Shown: in pieces, positions 36,104-46,320 of the stretch
How positions within the stretch are numbered: position 1 is the first letter of the stretch
How the letters are laid out: each line of letters opens with the position of its first letter
NCBI GenBank assembly: GCA_023251455.1
Contig: JAHEYT010000040.1
Coordinates: 32,697 to 96,696 of the forward strand
Origin: Bacteroidota bacterium
GTDB taxonomy: Bacteria > Bacteroidota > Bacteroidia > Bacteroidales > Prolixibacteraceae
Reading direction: 5' to 3'
Length of the DNA: 64,000 bases
Made by a program: the position numbers and the translations under genes
The notes under the pieces: generated by a model
Databases searched by the model: none
What the model saw: the letters and a program-made list of their open reading frames with translations, nothing else
Told to the model about the DNA's origin: nothing

Positions 36104-36658
36104 TTAATTGTACTGAAACAATTCTTCTTTGTGCAACATCTCCCGAAGTTTCAGCTTAGCACGTAAATATTGCGATCGCGATGAAACATTGGTAATTCCG
36201 AGAATTTGCGAAATCTCTTCGTGGTCATATCCTTCAAGCAAATAAAGACTTAAAACGACCCGGTAACCATAGGGCAACTGTTGAATTGCCTTTTTTAACT
36301 TTTCCATCTGAATTTCTGAAATCTCAAGTTCAACGGGCTCTTCATCCGGAATTTTTTCATTCAGTTCTTCAAATTTCACTTTTCGCTTTTTCAATTGATC
36401 CAATGAACGGTTGATTACAATTTTCCTTAGCCAGGCTCCAAAACTAACTTTACCTTCGTAGGTGTCGATTTTTGTAAACGCTTTTAAAAAGGCTTCCTGC
36501 ATTACATCTTCAGCTTCAACTGCATTGCCAACCATGCGCAGACAAACATTGTACATGGGTTTATAATACAGCTTGTAGAGCTCAAATTGTGCTTTGGTGT
36601 CGCCTTTCCTACACCTTTCAATTGCATCCTGATGAATATTTTGGTACTGCGTTTCCAA
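36104..36658 (-). CDS. ECF-type RNA polymerase sigma factor
   Basis: A 184-residue sigma-70 family protein of the extracytoplasmic-function group. Region 2 spans about residues 24-95 (YKPMYNVCLRMVGNAVEAEDVMQEAFLKAF, then FGAWLRKIVINRSLDQLKKR). Region 4 spans about residues 118-175 (LPYGYRVVLSLYLLEGYDHEEISQILG...) with the helix-turn-helix. Region 3 is missing, as expected. The start codon is TTG at 36658; no in-frame ATG fits the family length. It heads an operon with the anti-sigma-like and adhesin-like genes, which it probably activates. The target promoter was not recognised. Confidence 0.9.
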   Translation of the reverse strand: METQYQNIHQDAIERCRKGDTKAQFELYKLYYKPMYNVCLRMVGNAVEAEDVMQEAFLKAFTKIDTYEGKVSFGAWLRKIVINRSLDQLKKRKVKFEELNEKIPDEEPVELEISEIQMEKLKKAIQQLPYGYRVVLSLYLLEGYDHEEISQILGITNVSSRSQYLRAKLKLREMLHKEELFQYN

Positions 36659-36777
36659 CGATTTGATTTGTTTTCTGTTTGAATGACGATGGTCGGATTA
36701 GGAATGTTGCATGGGCATAAGAAAAATGCTGATTTAATAGAATAACTGAAAATAGGTTGTGGGCTATAATGATCAAA

Positions 36778-37476
36778 TTAGTTTTCAGATTGATCCATAT
36801 ATTCCATCAGATCAATTAATTGCTTCTCGTCCCTTGTCTTTATTTTGTGCGATTTTATGTAGTCAATTACATTTTGGGGTATAGGCTGTAGTACTTTGAT
36901 CAGCGTTTTTTGTGAACAGACCAGATGAGCCGTCCCTCCGCTGTAGCGTATATAAAAATGTGGTAACTTTCTTTCGAACTTAAGAGAATCACCCGAATGT
37001 GTTTTTTCTGAAGGTGAAATTAGAGCAACCTGATCCTTTTTCAGAAGTTGATAATTTCCGTCATATACTATCTGGAAAAAACCGGAACTGTTGATTTTTG
37101 GAGTAGTGTATCTGGCATGTGTAAATACTTTACCTTCTATGTTTATTCGTTGAATTTCGGAAGGAAATGCAATCGACATAACCTTTCCATCTTTTTTAAA
37201 TTCCATCTCATCGTTGTAAATATTGTATTTTAACGGCATGTCTTTGATTTCAGCACCATTAATTTTCAAGATGTACGAAGATTGGAATTGTTTGTTGAGA
37301 TAGGGGCTTCCAGCAATCTTATTTTCATCAATATACTTATCACTGTTACTAAATTCGAGATGTTTCTTTTGTGCAAATTCTTGTCTAATATCTTCAACTT
37401 TACGGTGATTTTCACTTTGTCCATTAACCTGCAATGTCCAAATGATAATTGAAAGAATAATTAAAAGCACGCGCAT
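36778..37476 (-). CDS. Exported protein of unknown function
   Basis: A 232-residue protein with a clear signal peptide (MRVLLIILSIIIWTLQVNGQ, cleavage about residue 19). The mature part is rich in Lys and Ile, has a strand-rich pattern (e.g. LKINGAEIKDMPLKYNIYND) and no cysteine pair of note. I do not recognise the family. It is a single gene divergent from the CDF transporter gene and shares no operon partner. It should be periplasmic or an outer-membrane-associated protein. A near-consensus -7 element TAACTTTC lies 20 bases upstream of the ATG. Confidence 0.75.
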   Translation of the reverse strand: MRVLLIILSIIIWTLQVNGQSENHRKVEDIRQEFAQKKHLEFSNSDKYIDENKIAGSPYLNKQFQSSYILKINGAEIKDMPLKYNIYNDEMEFKKDGKVMSIAFPSEIQRINIEGKVFTHARYTTPKINSSGFFQIVYDGNYQLLKKDQVALISPSEKTHSGDSLKFERKLPHFYIRYSGGTAHLVCSQKTLIKVLQPIPQNVIDYIKSHKIKTRDEKQLIDLMEYMDQSEN

Positions 37477-37552
37477 AAATGCTATTTTTAGCGAAAGTTA
37501 TTTTAATACTGAAACTTTGATTTTTATTGTTTGTTAAATATACAAAAAAAAG

Positions 37553-38431
37553 ATGTTGCATCATCATGAACATACAGGCCGAAATCTGGCAATAACCGTT
37601 ATCCTGAACGGAATCATCACCATTGGCCAGTTTGCCGGTGGTATTATCTCCGGAAGTTTGGCGCTAATTTCTGATGCATTGCATAATCTCAGCGATGTAA
37701 TTTCGGTTGTGTTGGCTTATCTTGCCTATCGGATTGGGCTTCGGCCGCAAACGCTAACGTCAACTTTTGGGTACAAAAGAGCCGAAATACTGGCTGCATT
37801 TATTAATGCTGTTACTTTGATAGCCATTTCTGTTTATTTGCTTATAGAGGCCGGAAAGAGGTTTTTGAATCCCAGGGAGGTTGATTATCTATGGATGCTT
37901 GGGTTGGGAATTTTGGGCATTATTGCCAACGGTTTGTCGGTTCTGATACTTCACCACAACAAAGATGAGAATTTAAATATTCGGGCAGCTTATTTACACT
38001 TGATAGGTGACGCTTTAACTTCAGTGGCAGTTGTTGCCGGAGCTGTTTGCATCTGGCTTTTCAAGGTTTACTGGATCGATCCGCTGGTAACAGTGCTAAT
38101 AAGCATTTACATATTCGTTCATACCTTCAAAATCCTGAAGGAAAGTGTTGGTATACTGATGCAGTTCGCACCTCACGAAATCAATCAGCAGGAGGTTGTT
38201 TCTGTCCTTCAGGAGATTAAGGAAATAAAAAGTGTTCATCATGTTCATTTATGGCAGTTGTCCGATCATCAAATCTATTTCGAAGCGCACCTGGTATTAA
38301 CTGAAAATATTCATGTTTCAGAAACAAATGTCATTGCCCAAAAGGCAAAACAACTGCTTGACAGTCGTTTTAGTATTAATCATACAACTTTTCAGTACGA
38401 ATATATTTCAGGAGAAGGGTGCGAGTGCTAA
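37553..38431 (+). CDS. Cation diffusion facilitator (CzcD/ZitB-like)
   Basis: A 292-residue CDF transporter with six membrane helices (about residues 10-200) and a short cytosolic C-terminal domain (about 205-290). The metal-site motifs HDALHNLSD-like (SDALHNLSDV) in helix 2 and HLIGDALTSV in helix 5 are those of zinc exporters, with one His and three Asp/His ligands. His residues at the N-terminus (MLHHHEH) may contribute. It would export Zn2+ (or Co2+/Cd2+) with H+ antiport. A CDF-like truncated homologue lies at 49214-49855. The gene converges with the GntP permease gene, 4 bases apart. Confidence 0.9.
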   Translation: MLHHHEHTGRNLAITVILNGIITIGQFAGGIISGSLALISDALHNLSDVISVVLAYLAYRIGLRPQTLTSTFGYKRAEILAAFINAVTLIAISVYLLIEAGKRFLNPREVDYLWMLGLGILGIIANGLSVLILHHNKDENLNIRAAYLHLIGDALTSVAVVAGAVCIWLFKVYWIDPLVTVLISIYIFVHTFKILKESVGILMQFAPHEINQQEVVSVLQEIKEIKSVHHVHLWQLSDHQIYFEAHLVLTENIHVSETNVIAQKAKQLLDSRFSINHTTFQYEYISGEGCEC

Positions 38432-38435
38432 ATAA

Positions 38436-39767
38436 TTAGAGAATAAATAGTGATGTAATCCAGATACAGGCAAAAACGGTTATCCCCATAACGATTGTTG
38501 CGCTCGAATAAACTTTTAAAGTTACATCGGAATCCATATCCGAAAATTTTGTGATCACCCAGAAATAAGAATCATTTGCGTGTGAGATCATCATAGATCC
38601 GGCACCCATCGCCAAAGTGGCAAACAACCTTCCCGATTCAGTATCCAAGCCTAACAAGGAGAGCATTGGTGAAACAAACGATGCAGTGGTGATAATAGAG
38701 ACAGTAGAAGAACCCTGTGCTGTTTTCATCAAAAAAGCGATCAGAAAAGGAACTGCTATGCCCAAGCCGGTTTGGCTGAGAAATTTACCCGCTTCCAATC
38801 CGATGCCAGTTTCTTTAATGACCATTCCAAACATACCACCTGCCGCTGTAACAATCAGAATAGGTCCTGCTTTTTCAATGGCCGTTTCAAAAACACCATT
38901 AAGTTTTGCCCGATTTAATCCTTTAAGCAGCATGAAAGAAAAGAGCATGCCTACAAACAGGGCGATAATCGGTTGTCCGATAAAAAGTATAATTCTGAAA
39001 AAATAATTTTGATCTTTCCAGCCAAATACTGTGAACAACGATGCAAATGTAATTAGCAGCAAAGGAATAATTACAGGTAAAAGCGACAATAAAGGCGACG
39101 GCATGTTTTTGTCATTTAACTCCACATTTTCCACATCAAGGTGTGCAGGCTTATATCCCTTGTTTCTTGTCATCCAGCGAGTCCATAAAAATGCTGCGAT
39201 TGCGCCTGGTATGGCGAATATTATTCCCCAAAGGATGAAATTGCCGATATTCACATTCATAATACCAGCAGCAGCTAGGGCGCCCGGATGGGTTGGTACC
39301 AGGCAATGTACAGAATACAATGAACAAGCAAGGGCAATTGCGATAAGTGGCATAGCTATTTTTGTTTTGGCGCTGAATGATTTGGCCAAGCCACTAAGAA
39401 TAATATATCCGGAATCGCAGAAAATTGGTAAACCTGCCAGAAAGCCAGTAATTCCTAATGCAGCAGGAGCTCGCTTTTCACCTGTTTTCGAAAGCATGTA
39501 GCTGGCAATACTTAATGCGCCTCCGCTTTTTTCCAATATTATGGCAATAACAGCACCGAAAATGATTAGAAAACCAATGGATCCCATTGTATTTCCAAAA
39601 CCATCTTTCAAAATTTTCAGGATATCGGCATCCGGAATAGCTACCAGGGCTAAAAAAAGTGAAACCAGAAAAAGAGAAATGAAGGCATTTAACTTTAATC
39701 GGGATGTCAGAAAAATGATACTTATGATGCTTAAAAGTACAAGAAGCGAAGTTGTTAAAACACTCAT
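38436..39767 (-). CDS. GntP-family permease (gluconate/H+ symporter type)
   Basis: A 443-residue integral membrane protein with about 12-14 hydrophobic segments and the GntP-typical features: FLAGLPIFCDSGYIILSGLAK, LVPTHPGALAA and the last-third segment LMKTAQGSSTVSIITTAS. Members take up gluconate or other hydroxy acids with protons. Substrate cannot be fixed from the sequence. No gluconate kinase or dehydratase gene is nearby, so the metabolic link is open. It converges with the CDF gene. Confidence 0.92.
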   Translation of the reverse strand: MSVLTTSLLVLLSIISIIFLTSRLKLNAFISLFLVSLFLALVAIPDADILKILKDGFGNTMGSIGFLIIFGAVIAIILEKSGGALSIASYMLSKTGEKRAPAALGITGFLAGLPIFCDSGYIILSGLAKSFSAKTKIAMPLIAIALACSLYSVHCLVPTHPGALAAAGIMNVNIGNFILWGIIFAIPGAIAAFLWTRWMTRNKGYKPAHLDVENVELNDKNMPSPLLSLLPVIIPLLLITFASLFTVFGWKDQNYFFRIILFIGQPIIALFVGMLFSFMLLKGLNRAKLNGVFETAIEKAGPILIVTAAGGMFGMVIKETGIGLEAGKFLSQTGLGIAVPFLIAFLMKTAQGSSTVSIITTASFVSPMLSLLGLDTESGRLFATLAMGAGSMMISHANDSYFWVITKFSDMDSDVTLKVYSSATIVMGITVFACIWITSLFIL

Positions 39768-39935
39768 GTTGTGATAGAATTTAGTTGTTAGTTTGTTCTC
39801 AAGTCGAGAGTAGCTGATTCAGCCTTTCCGACTATATGACAAACTTAACACAATTCTATTTTGTTCTAATCCATCACTTCAATTTTGAATGGACAGAAAT
39901 CAAATTCTCTGAGAATAATAGAACAAGTTAAAACA

Positions 39936-40817
39936 CTAGCCGATTTGCTTCAACTCTTTTTCAATCAATGAATAAGTGGCAGATGAAACCGGAACCAAAG
40001 GCAGTCTTACCTGATTTTTAGCCGTTCCCATCATTTCCATCAAGGCTTTCACGCCGCCTGGGTTTCCTTCTTTAAAAATCAATTTCAGCATTTCAGCCAT
40101 TTGAAGCTGTATTTGGCTGGCTTTCTTTATATTTCCTTCGAGTGAAGCGTGTGTCAACTGGCTTAATTTGGCAGGCAATGCATTGGCAATAACCGAAATT
40201 ACACCGATCGAACCCATTGCTATTGAAGGCAAAGTCAGTGCATCATCGCCTGAAATAACTTTAAAATATTCAGGAGAATCCTTGATGATTTTGGCAAATT
40301 GTCCCAAATCGCCGCAAGCTTCTTTAATACCAATAACCTTTTCCGATAAACGGGCAATCCGGAGAGTGGTGTCTGCGTCCATGTTTACACCGGTACGGCC
40401 AGGCACATTATAAAGGATTACAGGTGCCGGACTTGCTTCAACAACTGCTTTAAAGTGCTGGAAAAGGCCTTCCTGTGTGGGTTTGTTGTAATATGGAGTT
40501 ACTGAGAGAATAGCATCAATACCATCAAAGTTTGTTTTTTGTATAGATTGAACCAATGCAAGAGTATTGTTACTGCCAATTCCCACGACAATTTTTAAAC
40601 GTCCGGCATTTTTTTCGATTACAAAACGTACGATTTCCTTCTTTTCATCATCCGAAAGGGCAGGGGTTTCACCTGTGGTTCCAAGCACCACCAAATAATC
40701 AATTCCTCCCGAAATCTGATTTTCAATTAATCTTTCCAATGCGCTGTAATCAATGCTTTTATCCTCATTAAAAGGAGTGATCAATGCAACTCCGGCTCCT
40801 GTAAATGGATGTGTCAT
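39936..40817 (-). CDS. dapA: 4-Hydroxy-tetrahydrodipicolinate synthase (DapA)
   Basis: DapA condenses pyruvate and L-aspartate-4-semialdehyde, the first committed step of lysine and diaminopimelate (peptidoglycan) synthesis. The 293-residue TIM-barrel has Thr47-Thr48 in VLGTTGE, Tyr136 in YNVPGRTG and the Schiff-base Lys165 in VIGIKEACGD. All three residues are in their family positions, and the length is standard. The start codon overlaps the end of the DUF6913-like gene (ATGA), so the two are translationally coupled. It could be confused with N-acetylneuraminate lyase, but the motifs favour DapA. Confidence 0.95.
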   Translation of the reverse strand: MTHPFTGAGVALITPFNEDKSIDYSALERLIENQISGGIDYLVVLGTTGETPALSDDEKKEIVRFVIEKNAGRLKIVVGIGSNNTLALVQSIQKTNFDGIDAILSVTPYYNKPTQEGLFQHFKAVVEASPAPVILYNVPGRTGVNMDADTTLRIARLSEKVIGIKEACGDLGQFAKIIKDSPEYFKVISGDDALTLPSIAMGSIGVISVIANALPAKLSQLTHASLEGNIKKASQIQLQMAEMLKLIFKEGNPGGVKALMEMMGTAKNQVRLPLVPVSSATYSLIEKELKQIG

Positions 40818-41338
40818 TCTATCGTCGTTTTATTAATTCTCTTTAAATAATACAAAATTTGTTCGGCCAGCTGGCTCGTTTCCGGTTTATCCTGAAATTC
40901 AATATTCAGATCAAAATAATTCGTTGAGCTACCGGCATAACCTACTTTAAATGTGGCTTCTGACAATGCTGTTGCATAAACCATCGGAAAACTTTTCTGT
41001 CCGGTTAAATCAATCAGAATGTCAAATTTCTGGTGAATAAAATCCTCGACCAATTGTGTTTTCGGAATTTCGAGCCACCAGCTTGTTTGTTTCCTCGAAA
41101 AGCCATTGATTTCTTCCGGAATCAAAGCCTTCTTCAATGGGAAATAACAAAGTCCTGTCTCCTCAATTCCTGCCAGGTAAAGCTCATTTTTAATCCTGAT
41201 AAAAGCATCCTGCTGGTCGATTTCCCATAGAATTCCGACTGTTTGTGCAGAATCAAGGTTGACCACTTTTTTCTCCCTGACCACCAAATTCAATTTTGAA
41301 TTCAGTATCCGATTGGCAAGCTTTGATTTTATACCCAT
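40814..41338 (-). CDS. DUF6913-like protein of unknown function
   Basis: A protein of 174 residues from the ATG at 41338 (MGIKSKLANRIL), conserved in Bacteroidota next to dapA and annotated as DUF6913. It contains KVVNLDSAQTVGILWE at about residue 30, then a central segment with FDILIDLTG. No membrane segment or catalytic motif is seen. The 4-base overlap with dapA suggests a joint expression unit. The upstream ATG at 41359 would add seven residues but is upstream of the predicted transcription start. Confidence 0.75.
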   Translation of the reverse strand: MGIKSKLANRILNSKLNLVVREKKVVNLDSAQTVGILWEIDQQDAFIRIKNELYLAGIEETGLCYFPLKKALIPEEINGFSRKQTSWWLEIPKTQLVEDFIHQKFDILIDLTGQKSFPMVYATALSEATFKVGYAGSSTNYFDLNIEFQDKPETSQLAEQILYYLKRINKTTIE

Positions 41339-41347
41339 GATTTCGTG

Positions 41348-41355
41348 CAAAAATA
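41348..41355 (-). promoter_or_regulatory. -7 box that fixes the DUF6913 start
   Basis: The minus strand reads TATTTTTG, an exact TAnnTTTG match. It lies 9 bases before the ATG at 41338, so the transcript should start only a few bases upstream of that codon; a nearly leaderless message is predicted. Confidence 0.5.
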
Positions 41356-41441
41356 ACAATTCGTTTGTTTTACGATGTTTAAAAATGCTAAAAGTTTTAG
41401 ATTGATAGTATAAAGCTTAATAAAACGATAATCTATTACTT

Positions 41442-43529
<2,088 letters not shown>

Positions 43530-43541
43530 TCAATGGAAAAT

Positions 43542-43590
43542 AAAAAACTGTCTTTCAGGCTGATGTGTTTACACAGCTCAAAAGACAGTT
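43542..43590 (-). terminator. terminator after the DUF6249 gene
   Basis: A 10-bp stem, AACTGTCTTT (43546-43555) with AAAGACAGTT (43581-43590), contains an inner GCTG/CAGC stem. On the minus strand it is followed by TTTTTATTTT, so it terminates transcription coming from 43948. Confidence 0.85.
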
Positions 43591-43612
43591 GATCTTTTCG
43601 ATTCGTGGATGA

Positions 43613-43948
43613 CTACTTTTCCAGATTCTTTTTCTGCATAAAATAGGAAGTTACCAGCGCAATACCTCCGAAAAGGAAAATCATAGAGAAATAGGCTGGT
43701 TCTTCTTCCATCCCACCTTCGGCTAAAAAGTAACCGCAAAGGATGCCAAGAGCGATACCAACTAAAAACAGGCCAAGTTTAAAGCTTCCATGACCTGAAG
43801 ATGCGTCTGGTTTTGCTTTAAATAATTCAGGACTTGCGCCTTTTTCGATTAAGGCTAAACGTTCTTTGTTTCTTGTAGTTAGGTATACATACAGTGATGC
43901 AAAAACTACTGCAAAGAATCCTAACGGGATTAAAATTTCTACTTGCAT
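43613..43948 (-). CDS. DUF6249 domain-containing small membrane protein
   Basis: A 111-residue protein with three hydrophobic segments: about residues 5-25, 55-75 and 85-103. The linker after the first reads TTRNKERLALIEKGASPELF, a pattern I associate with DUF6249. The loop contains KPDASSGHGS. The protein has no known function. It is divergent from an ECF sigma factor gene, 309 bases away, which is a frequent neighbourhood for DUF6249 genes and suggests that it may belong to the regulon of that factor. Confidence 0.75.
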   Translation of the reverse strand: MQVEILIPLGFFAVVFASLYVYLTTRNKERLALIEKGASPELFKAKPDASSGHGSFKLGLFLVGIALGILCGYFLAEGGMEEEPAYFSMIFLFGGIALVTSYFMQKKNLEK

Positions 43949-44257
43949 AATATTTGTTTTAAGTGTTTAATTGTTTTCGAACTCGCTGGTATGACGCAGG
44001 TATTTTGCCGCGGTTACAAGTTGATTGAAAAAAGTTTGAAGTGCCTAAAGTGAGTTTAAGTTCGGAATTGAAGAATTGTTGCGGGTTACGGGATGCGAGT
44101 TTCGGGTTTGCCTTCGGTCTTCCTGCCAACTGCGACTGAATTCTGTGACTTTTTTCTAATTCCTGTTTCATTTTCACATCTTCAAATTTCCATATCTTCA
44201 GATATTTTTTGTTGAAAACTGTAACCGAATACGGCAAAGTTCGTCTATTGGTTTAGA
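43949..44257. other. 309-base gap without a convincing gene
   Basis: This stretch between the divergent DUF6249 and sigma factor genes carries degenerate short repeats of the kind that fill gaps in this genome. Examples are GTTTGAAGTGCCTAAAGTGAG near 44033-44053 and TTCACATCTTCAAATTTCC (about 44172-44190). A 92-codon open frame on the minus strand (43959-44237) is read here as chance. No clear TAnnTTTG box was found for either flanking gene. Confidence 0.5.
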
Positions 44258-44833
44258 ATGAATAAAACTGATGACATATACTATATTGAAGCAGTCAGGA
44301 AAGGCAATGTTCAGGCATTTTCTTTTTTGATTGAGAAATATCAGAAACTGGTGTATACATTGGCATTGAAATTACTGAAGAAGCCTGAAGAGGCTGAAGA
44401 AATGGCTCAGGATACCTTTATGAAGGCATTTCAGAAGCTTGATAGTTATGAAGGTAAATCGAAATTTTCGACATGGTTATATAGCATTACTTATAATGCC
44501 TGTATTTCTGAATTAAGAAAACGCCGGATTGAATTCAAATCGCTTGACGATCGGCAAATATCTGATCAGGATGAACAGAAAATGTACGATTATTATCGGG
44601 AAGTAAAGAAAGAAGATCAGGAAAAATACCTGAACCTGGCGCTGGAAAAGCTACCGGAAGACGATCAGGTTTTGGTTACGCTGTATTATTACGAGAGTCA
44701 ATCGATGGATGAGATAAGTCAGATTACAGGATTAACAGTCAGTAATATAAAGGTTAAAATACATAGGGCCAGAAAAAGAATGTACACCATATTACACGAG
44801 ATGTTGAAAGAGGAAGTATATTCGTTATTGTAA
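44258..44833 (+). CDS. ECF-type RNA polymerase sigma factor
   Basis: A 191-residue sigma factor. Region 2 (about residues 20-90) has EKYQKLVYTLALKLLKKPEEAEEMAQDTFMKAF, then KFSTWLYSITYNACISELRKR. Region 4 (about 130-185) has LPEDDQVLVTLYYYESQSMDEISQITG. It is separate in sequence from the factor at 36104-36658. The small anti-sigma-like membrane protein gene follows about 70 bases later, a standard arrangement for regulation by sequestration. Confidence 0.9.
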   Translation: MNKTDDIYYIEAVRKGNVQAFSFLIEKYQKLVYTLALKLLKKPEEAEEMAQDTFMKAFQKLDSYEGKSKFSTWLYSITYNACISELRKRRIEFKSLDDRQISDQDEQKMYDYYREVKKEDQEKYLNLALEKLPEDDQVLVTLYYYESQSMDEISQITGLTVSNIKVKIHRARKRMYTILHEMLKEEVYSLL

Positions 44834-44903
44834 TTGAAAAGCAAAAGGCTTGGGGAATAGTGCCTGGGCAAAACTAGAAATTTGGAATTTGAAACTTAAT
44901 AAT

Positions 44904-45353
44904 ATGAACAAGCTGGATAAACAATTTGAGCAAATGATGAAGGGAGTCCAAATCGACTCGCCATCGTCAGATTTTACCCTCAGGGTAATGAGCCGTATTC
45001 AGGCCGAAGCTGCAGTTCAACGGAAACCCATACTACAAAATTACCAGCCAGTTATCAGCAAGCGAACCTGGATAATTCTGATTGTTGCATTTTTGTTGTT
45101 GTTGATTTATATTACGGTTTCGAGTCAGGATGTTGCACCTTCGGGCAATACAGGTTTTTGGTCAACGGTTTCAGACAAAATTGGAGCATTTAATAATCAG
45201 GAAGCATCATCAATCCTGAAGACCGGGATGGGATGGTTTACTTCAATTCCACCAATTGCATACCTGATTCTTACCGCTTCACTGGCACTTTGGACACTCG
45301 ACTCCGTTTTGACCCGATTTAGGCATCAGCATTCAGGAATACAAACCAATTAA
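44904..45353 (+). CDS. Putative anti-sigma-like membrane protein
   Basis: A 149-residue protein from the ATG at 44904 (MNKLDKQFEQM). The N-terminal part is a cytosolic helix-rich region with SSDFTLRVMSRIQAE, then a membrane helix (about residues 55-73), an external loop, and a second helix near the C-terminus (about residues 115-135). Topology and position behind an ECF sigma gene suggest that it holds the factor inactive. An upstream TTG at 44850 would add 18 residues, but that is less likely. No family is recognised with certainty. Confidence 0.6.
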   Translation: MNKLDKQFEQMMKGVQIDSPSSDFTLRVMSRIQAEAAVQRKPILQNYQPVISKRTWIILIVAFLLLLIYITVSSQDVAPSGNTGFWSTVSDKIGAFNNQEASSILKTGMGWFTSIPPIAYLILTASLALWTLDSVLTRFRHQHSGIQTN

Positions 45354-45358
45354 ACGAA

Positions 45359-45997
45359 TCAGGGAGCTAAACGGTGAATAATCCACTGGTCATCCGATAG
45401 GCAGAATTCAAATCGATCGTGAAGTCGGTTTGAACGTCCTTGCCAGAACTCAAAATATTCAGGACGAATCAGGAAACCACCCCAATGAGGTGGTTTTATA
45501 ATTTCGTGATCCTGAAAATATTGCTGGTAAAGTGTGAAGTTTTCGTCAAGAATCTGCCTGTTTTCAATAATCCGACTTTGGGGCGAAGCCCATGCTCCCA
45601 ACTGACTGTCGATCGGGCGCGACTTGAAATAGTCAGCAGAAGAATCTTCCGATATCCGCTCTGCAACACCTTTAATCCGTACCTGCCTTTCGGTTTTCGA
45701 CCAGAAGAAATTTACCGCAACGTTTGAATTTGCTGTTATTTGTCGACCCTTCTTGCTGTTGTAATTGGTGAAAAACACCAATCCTTCAGAGTTAACTTCC
45801 TTTAAAAGAACAACTCTTGATTCTGGAAATCCTTTGGCATCAACAGTAGATAGTACCATTGCTGAGGGTTCAGAATTTTCCTCTTCTATTGCTGATTTCA
45901 ACCAAGTCTCTAATTGTTTAAAAGGGTCTGAACTGATTGAATCTTCAGTAAGTTCAGATTTCTGGTAATTGGTGCGTAAATCTCTTAGCATATTCAA
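45359..45997 (-). CDS. pdxH: Pyridoxine/pyridoxamine 5'-phosphate oxidase (PdxH)
   Basis: PdxH uses FMN and O2 to turn pyridoxine or pyridoxamine 5'-phosphate into pyridoxal 5'-phosphate. The 212 residues match the family. Visible blocks are AMVLSTVDAKGFPESRVVLLKEV, FFTNYNSKKGRQI (FMN-phosphate contacts), and the C-terminal block PPHWGGFLIRPEYFEFWQGR and RLHDRFEF, ending WIIHRLAP. The gene converges with the anti-sigma-like gene, only 5 bases apart. No operon partner. Confidence 0.95.
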   Translation of the reverse strand: MNMLRDLRTNYQKSELTEDSISSDPFKQLETWLKSAIEEENSEPSAMVLSTVDAKGFPESRVVLLKEVNSEGLVFFTNYNSKKGRQITANSNVAVNFFWSKTERQVRIKGVAERISEDSSADYFKSRPIDSQLGAWASPQSRIIENRQILDENFTLYQQYFQDHEIIKPPHWGGFLIRPEYFEFWQGRSNRLHDRFEFCLSDDQWIIHRLAP

Positions 45998-46062
45998 AAC
46001 GGTTGAGGTTTTCTATGCATTATAAAACAAGGAAAATGCAGTTTTGTTAATCCTGAAGATAA

Positions 46063-46080
46063 ATTCTGCCGCGCCAGAAT
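46063..46080 (-). terminator. weak hairpin after the copA-copZ unit
   Basis: ATTCTG (46063-46068) pairs with CAGAAT (46075-46080), and on the minus strand TTTATCTT follows. The stem is short, so termination is uncertain. Confidence 0.35.
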
Positions 46081-46090
46081 GGGCCATTAA

Positions 46091-46309
46091 TTATTCCAAA
46101 ACAATTAATTCCGCCTGGTATCCGGCCGTTTTCATTATTGAAGTGATTTCTTCTGCGTTTATTCCTTCGGTTTCAACAGTCATTATTTTGAGCGGATCGG
46201 TAGTGTCTACATTCCAACTGACGATGCCATTTACCTGATTCAGGTATGGAGTTACCGTGGCAATGCAACCTCCACATTTCACATTGGTTTTAAATTTTAA
46301 AGTGTTCAT
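46091..46309 (-). CDS. CopZ-like heavy-metal-associated domain protein
   Basis: A 72-residue single HMA-fold protein. The metal-binding loop is KCGGC (Cys12 and Cys15), and the ferredoxin-like strand/helix order matches copper chaperones. There is no signal peptide, so it is cytosolic and would hand Cu(I) to the CopA ATPase. It lies 11 bases downstream of copA, which fits a copA-copZ operon. The GG between the cysteines differs from the commonest AS/DH pairs but is found in the family. Confidence 0.88.
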   Translation of the reverse strand: MNTLKFKTNVKCGGCIATVTPYLNQVNGIVSWNVDTTDPLKIMTVETEGINAEEITSIMKTAGYQAELIVLE

Positions 46310-46320
46310 TTTGAATTATT

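Noticed and set aside
39031..39501. 156-codon open frame antisense to the GntP permease
   Set aside because: Shadow of a hydrophobic coding sequence with no domain of its own.
43959..44237. 92-codon open frame on the minus strand between DUF6249 and a sigma factor gene
   Set aside because: Its sequence follows degenerate intergenic repeats (GTTTGAAGTGCC, TTCACATCTTCAAATTTCC), it shows no domain or signal, and it would occupy the leader of the sigma factor gene.
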